From: Deltaproteobacteria bacterium UBA6967
Lineage (GTDB): Bacteria > SAR324 > NAC60-12
Reading direction: 5' to 3'
Length of the DNA: 6,988 nt
NCBI GenBank assembly: GCA_002450295.1
Contig: DJYX01000205.1
Span: 3,260-10,247, forward strand
A program made the position numbers and the translations under genes. Positions 6,150 to 6,988 of this stretch are shown piece by piece. The number at the start of each line of letters is the position of its first letter. Position 1 is the first letter of the stretch. Below the pieces are notes generated by a model, which was not told the origin of the DNA, searched no databases, and was given only the letters and a program-made list of their open reading frames with translations.

Positions 6150-6309
6150 CGGGGGGTCCTAGCTCGATGGTTTGAGGATCAAGTGTTCCTCTAAGTAACT
6201 GATTGTGACCTCAGATGCCAGTGGGAAGGTTGCAAAGACCCCAATTTTTAGAAGGCCTTTGCTTCTGGTCAGAAATCAGGTGGGATCAGGGGTGACGTCA
6301 TTGGACATT
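6150..6309. promoter_or_regulatory. Intergenic region upstream of quiC1
   Basis: This 160-base gap precedes quiC1 and follows the exported four-cysteine protein on the same strand, so it probably holds the quiC1-operon promoter. I found no clear -35/-10 pair. Visible features are the inverted repeat at 6232-6262, a direct repeat ATCAGG (6275-6280 and 6285-6290, ten bases apart, one helical turn), and the 8-base palindrome TGACGTCA (6293-6300). Any of these might be a regulator site, but each could arise by chance. Confidence 0.25.
6232..6262. repeat. Imperfect inverted repeat, 9-bp arms with one mismatch
   Basis: GCAAAGACC (6232-6240) and GGCCTTTGC (6254-6262) pair at eight of nine positions around a 13-base AT-rich loop. 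No T-tract follows on either strand, so it is not a classical intrinsic terminator. It could be an operator or a processing hairpin between the exported-protein gene and quiC1. Confidence 0.45.
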
Positions 6310-6777
6310 TCAGCAGCTAATCTGAACTCGAAGTTCACGCAGAATTTCACCCAATGATTTGCCGTTGACATAGGTATAAGTGATCAGGGAACGCCTAAAT
6401 TTTTCACCAACCAACTTGATGTTTTTGTCCTGCATCAGCTCAACAGTTTTTTCCCAAAGCTGGGACTGCCACTTCTTATCTTTGAAGCAATTGGGATCCA
6501 GCCGCAATAAGGATTTTGCCTCAAACTCCCTCAGCTGAACTATCAGTTTCGGCAAATAAAACCCAAAACGCTGTGCTTCCTTATTCGCAACTCCTGCAGC
6601 ATAACCCATCTCACAGAGCCCCTGCTTGAAGCACTTCGAGACCACCATGTCTTCAAGGATGATCGTATTCGCTTGACCAGTTTGTGGAATCCATAGAGCA
6701 GTAAGGAGAGGGAGCAACAGAATTAGCCCGCCGCCTAGACGATGAGAAGTCATTTTATCTTGATTTAGAATGATCAT
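6310..6777 (-). CDS. Exported protein of unknown function with four cysteines
   Basis: The 155-residue product is not recognised. Its N-terminus has a basic stretch (His12, Arg13), a hydrophobic core of about residues 17-30 and a probable signal-peptidase site after GQA (Ala36), giving a mature periplasmic protein of about 119 residues. The mature part has exactly four cysteines (49, 55, 97 and the C-terminal residue 155), enough for two disulfides, and is otherwise helical-looking and rich in Lys and Leu. The segment around C-x5-C with GYAAGVA (58-64) is faintly reminiscent of Rap1a/Tai-type immunity domains, but the match is too thin to use. The start at 6777 has a good GAGGAA site 7 bases away; the ATG eight codons later has none. 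No functional link to the neighbouring catabolic genes is evident. Confidence 0.72.
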   Translation of the reverse strand: MIILNQDKMTSHRLGGGLILLLPLLTALWIPQTGQANTIILEDMVVSKCFKQGLCEMGYAAGVANKEAQRFGFYLPKLIVQLREFEAKSLLRLDPNCFKDKKWQSQLWEKTVELMQDKNIKLVGEKFRRSLITYTYVNGKSLGEILRELRVQISC

Positions 6778-6880
6778 AAAATATTTCCTCAGCGAGTGAT
6801 GGAATCGTCATTCTGCCTGAAAAGGGCTGGTAGTAGGTATAGGTGCAATGGTTACAAAAATAATGAACTAAAATATTAAT
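6778..6880. promoter_or_regulatory. AT-rich intergenic region, likely promoter of the leftward exported-protein gene
   Basis: About 100 bases lie between the exported-protein gene and the open frame at the right edge. The part from about 6850 to 6885 is clearly richer in A and T than its surroundings, as expected of a promoter for the leftward gene. I could not pick convincing -35 and -10 boxes and saw no terminator hairpin. Confidence 0.25.
6785..6790 (-). promoter_or_regulatory. Ribosome binding site for the four-cysteine exported protein
   Basis: On the reverse strand GAGGAA lies 7 bases before the ATG at 6777. It selects this start over the internal ATG at 6753, which lacks a comparable site. 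Confidence 0.7.
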
Positions 6881-6988
6881 TTATGAACATCTCTCTCTCT
6901 CGTTTTCAGAAGAATTCTCTAATTCTACACTTTCTTCTGGTTGAGGCAAGGCAGCCAGACTGTGCTCCGTCTCTTCTCCCTCCTCCTC
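6881..6988 (-). CDS. Possible acidic C-terminal tail of a gene extending beyond the right edge
   Basis: From the right edge the reverse strand is open for 35 codons and ends at TAA (6881-6883). The peptide begins EEEGEETEHSLAALPQ and is very rich in glutamate, as in a disordered acidic tail. No start codon can be seen because the gene would begin outside the window. The same stretch is also open on the plus strand from an ATG at 6883, but that lacks a ribosome site. The short length and the CT-rich low-complexity sequence make this only a possibility. Confidence 0.33.
   Translation of the reverse strand, partial: EEEGEETEHSLAALPQPEESVELENSSENERERCS

Noticed and set aside
6883..6988. Forward open frame starting at the ATG at 6883
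   Set aside because: There is no ribosome binding site, and the reverse frame of the same stretch gives a more protein-like acidic tail ending before an AT-rich gap.
1..6988. CRISPR array, transposon, phage or toxin-antitoxin system
   Set aside because: No regularly spaced repeats, transposase, integrase, tRNA-linked attachment site or toxin-antitoxin pair could be seen on either strand.

Overview
The window looks like a stretch of chromosome from a Gram-negative, probably proteobacterial organism. It has roughly balanced base composition, short intergenic gaps, a predicted outer-membrane lipoprotein, a signal-peptide protein and ring-compound catabolism genes of a type known from pseudomonads. 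The exact lineage cannot be fixed from the sequence. There are no RNA genes, CRISPR arrays, insertion sequences or phage genes. Gene content is metabolic and metal-related.

Left part (1-2574). A LigE/etherase-like glutathione S-transferase runs leftward off the window edge. Diverging from it is a tight rightward three-gene group: a solitary CbiM/NikM-type membrane protein (640-1317), a lipoprotein with a C-terminal PCuAC copper-chaperone domain (1332-2210), and a small phosphomannose-isomerase-type cupin (2224-2574). Gaps of only 14 and 13 bases suggest one transcript. The first two genes point to metal handling at the cell envelope; the role of the cupin in that group is unclear.

Middle part (2611-6149), leftward strand. 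This is a likely operon in the order quiC1, aroE-like, HpaI-like aldolase. QuiC1 is a two-domain protein: a 3-dehydroshikimate dehydratase TIM barrel fused to a 4-hydroxyphenylpyruvate-dioxygenase-like (HPPD-like) half. The AroE paralogue has features expected of an NAD-using catabolic shikimate/quinate dehydrogenase. Together they would take shikimate to 3-dehydroshikimate and on to protocatechuate. The class II pyruvate aldolase may act further down the same route, but no ring-cleavage gene lies in the window to prove this. A perfect 10-bp palindrome with a 4-base loop, followed by a T-rich tract, sits inside the quiC1 coding sequence between the two halves of the dioxygenase-like region.

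Right part (6150-6988). A 160-base gap holds an imperfect inverted repeat. It is followed by an unrecognised exported protein with four cysteines (6310-6777, leftward). At the extreme right an open frame may be the acidic C-terminal tail of another leftward gene that lies mostly outside the window.

I see no clear defence system or other wholly new system. The best leads are the CbiM-PCuAC pairing, with a substituted copper ligand in the PCuAC domain, and the terminator-like palindrome inside quiC1.
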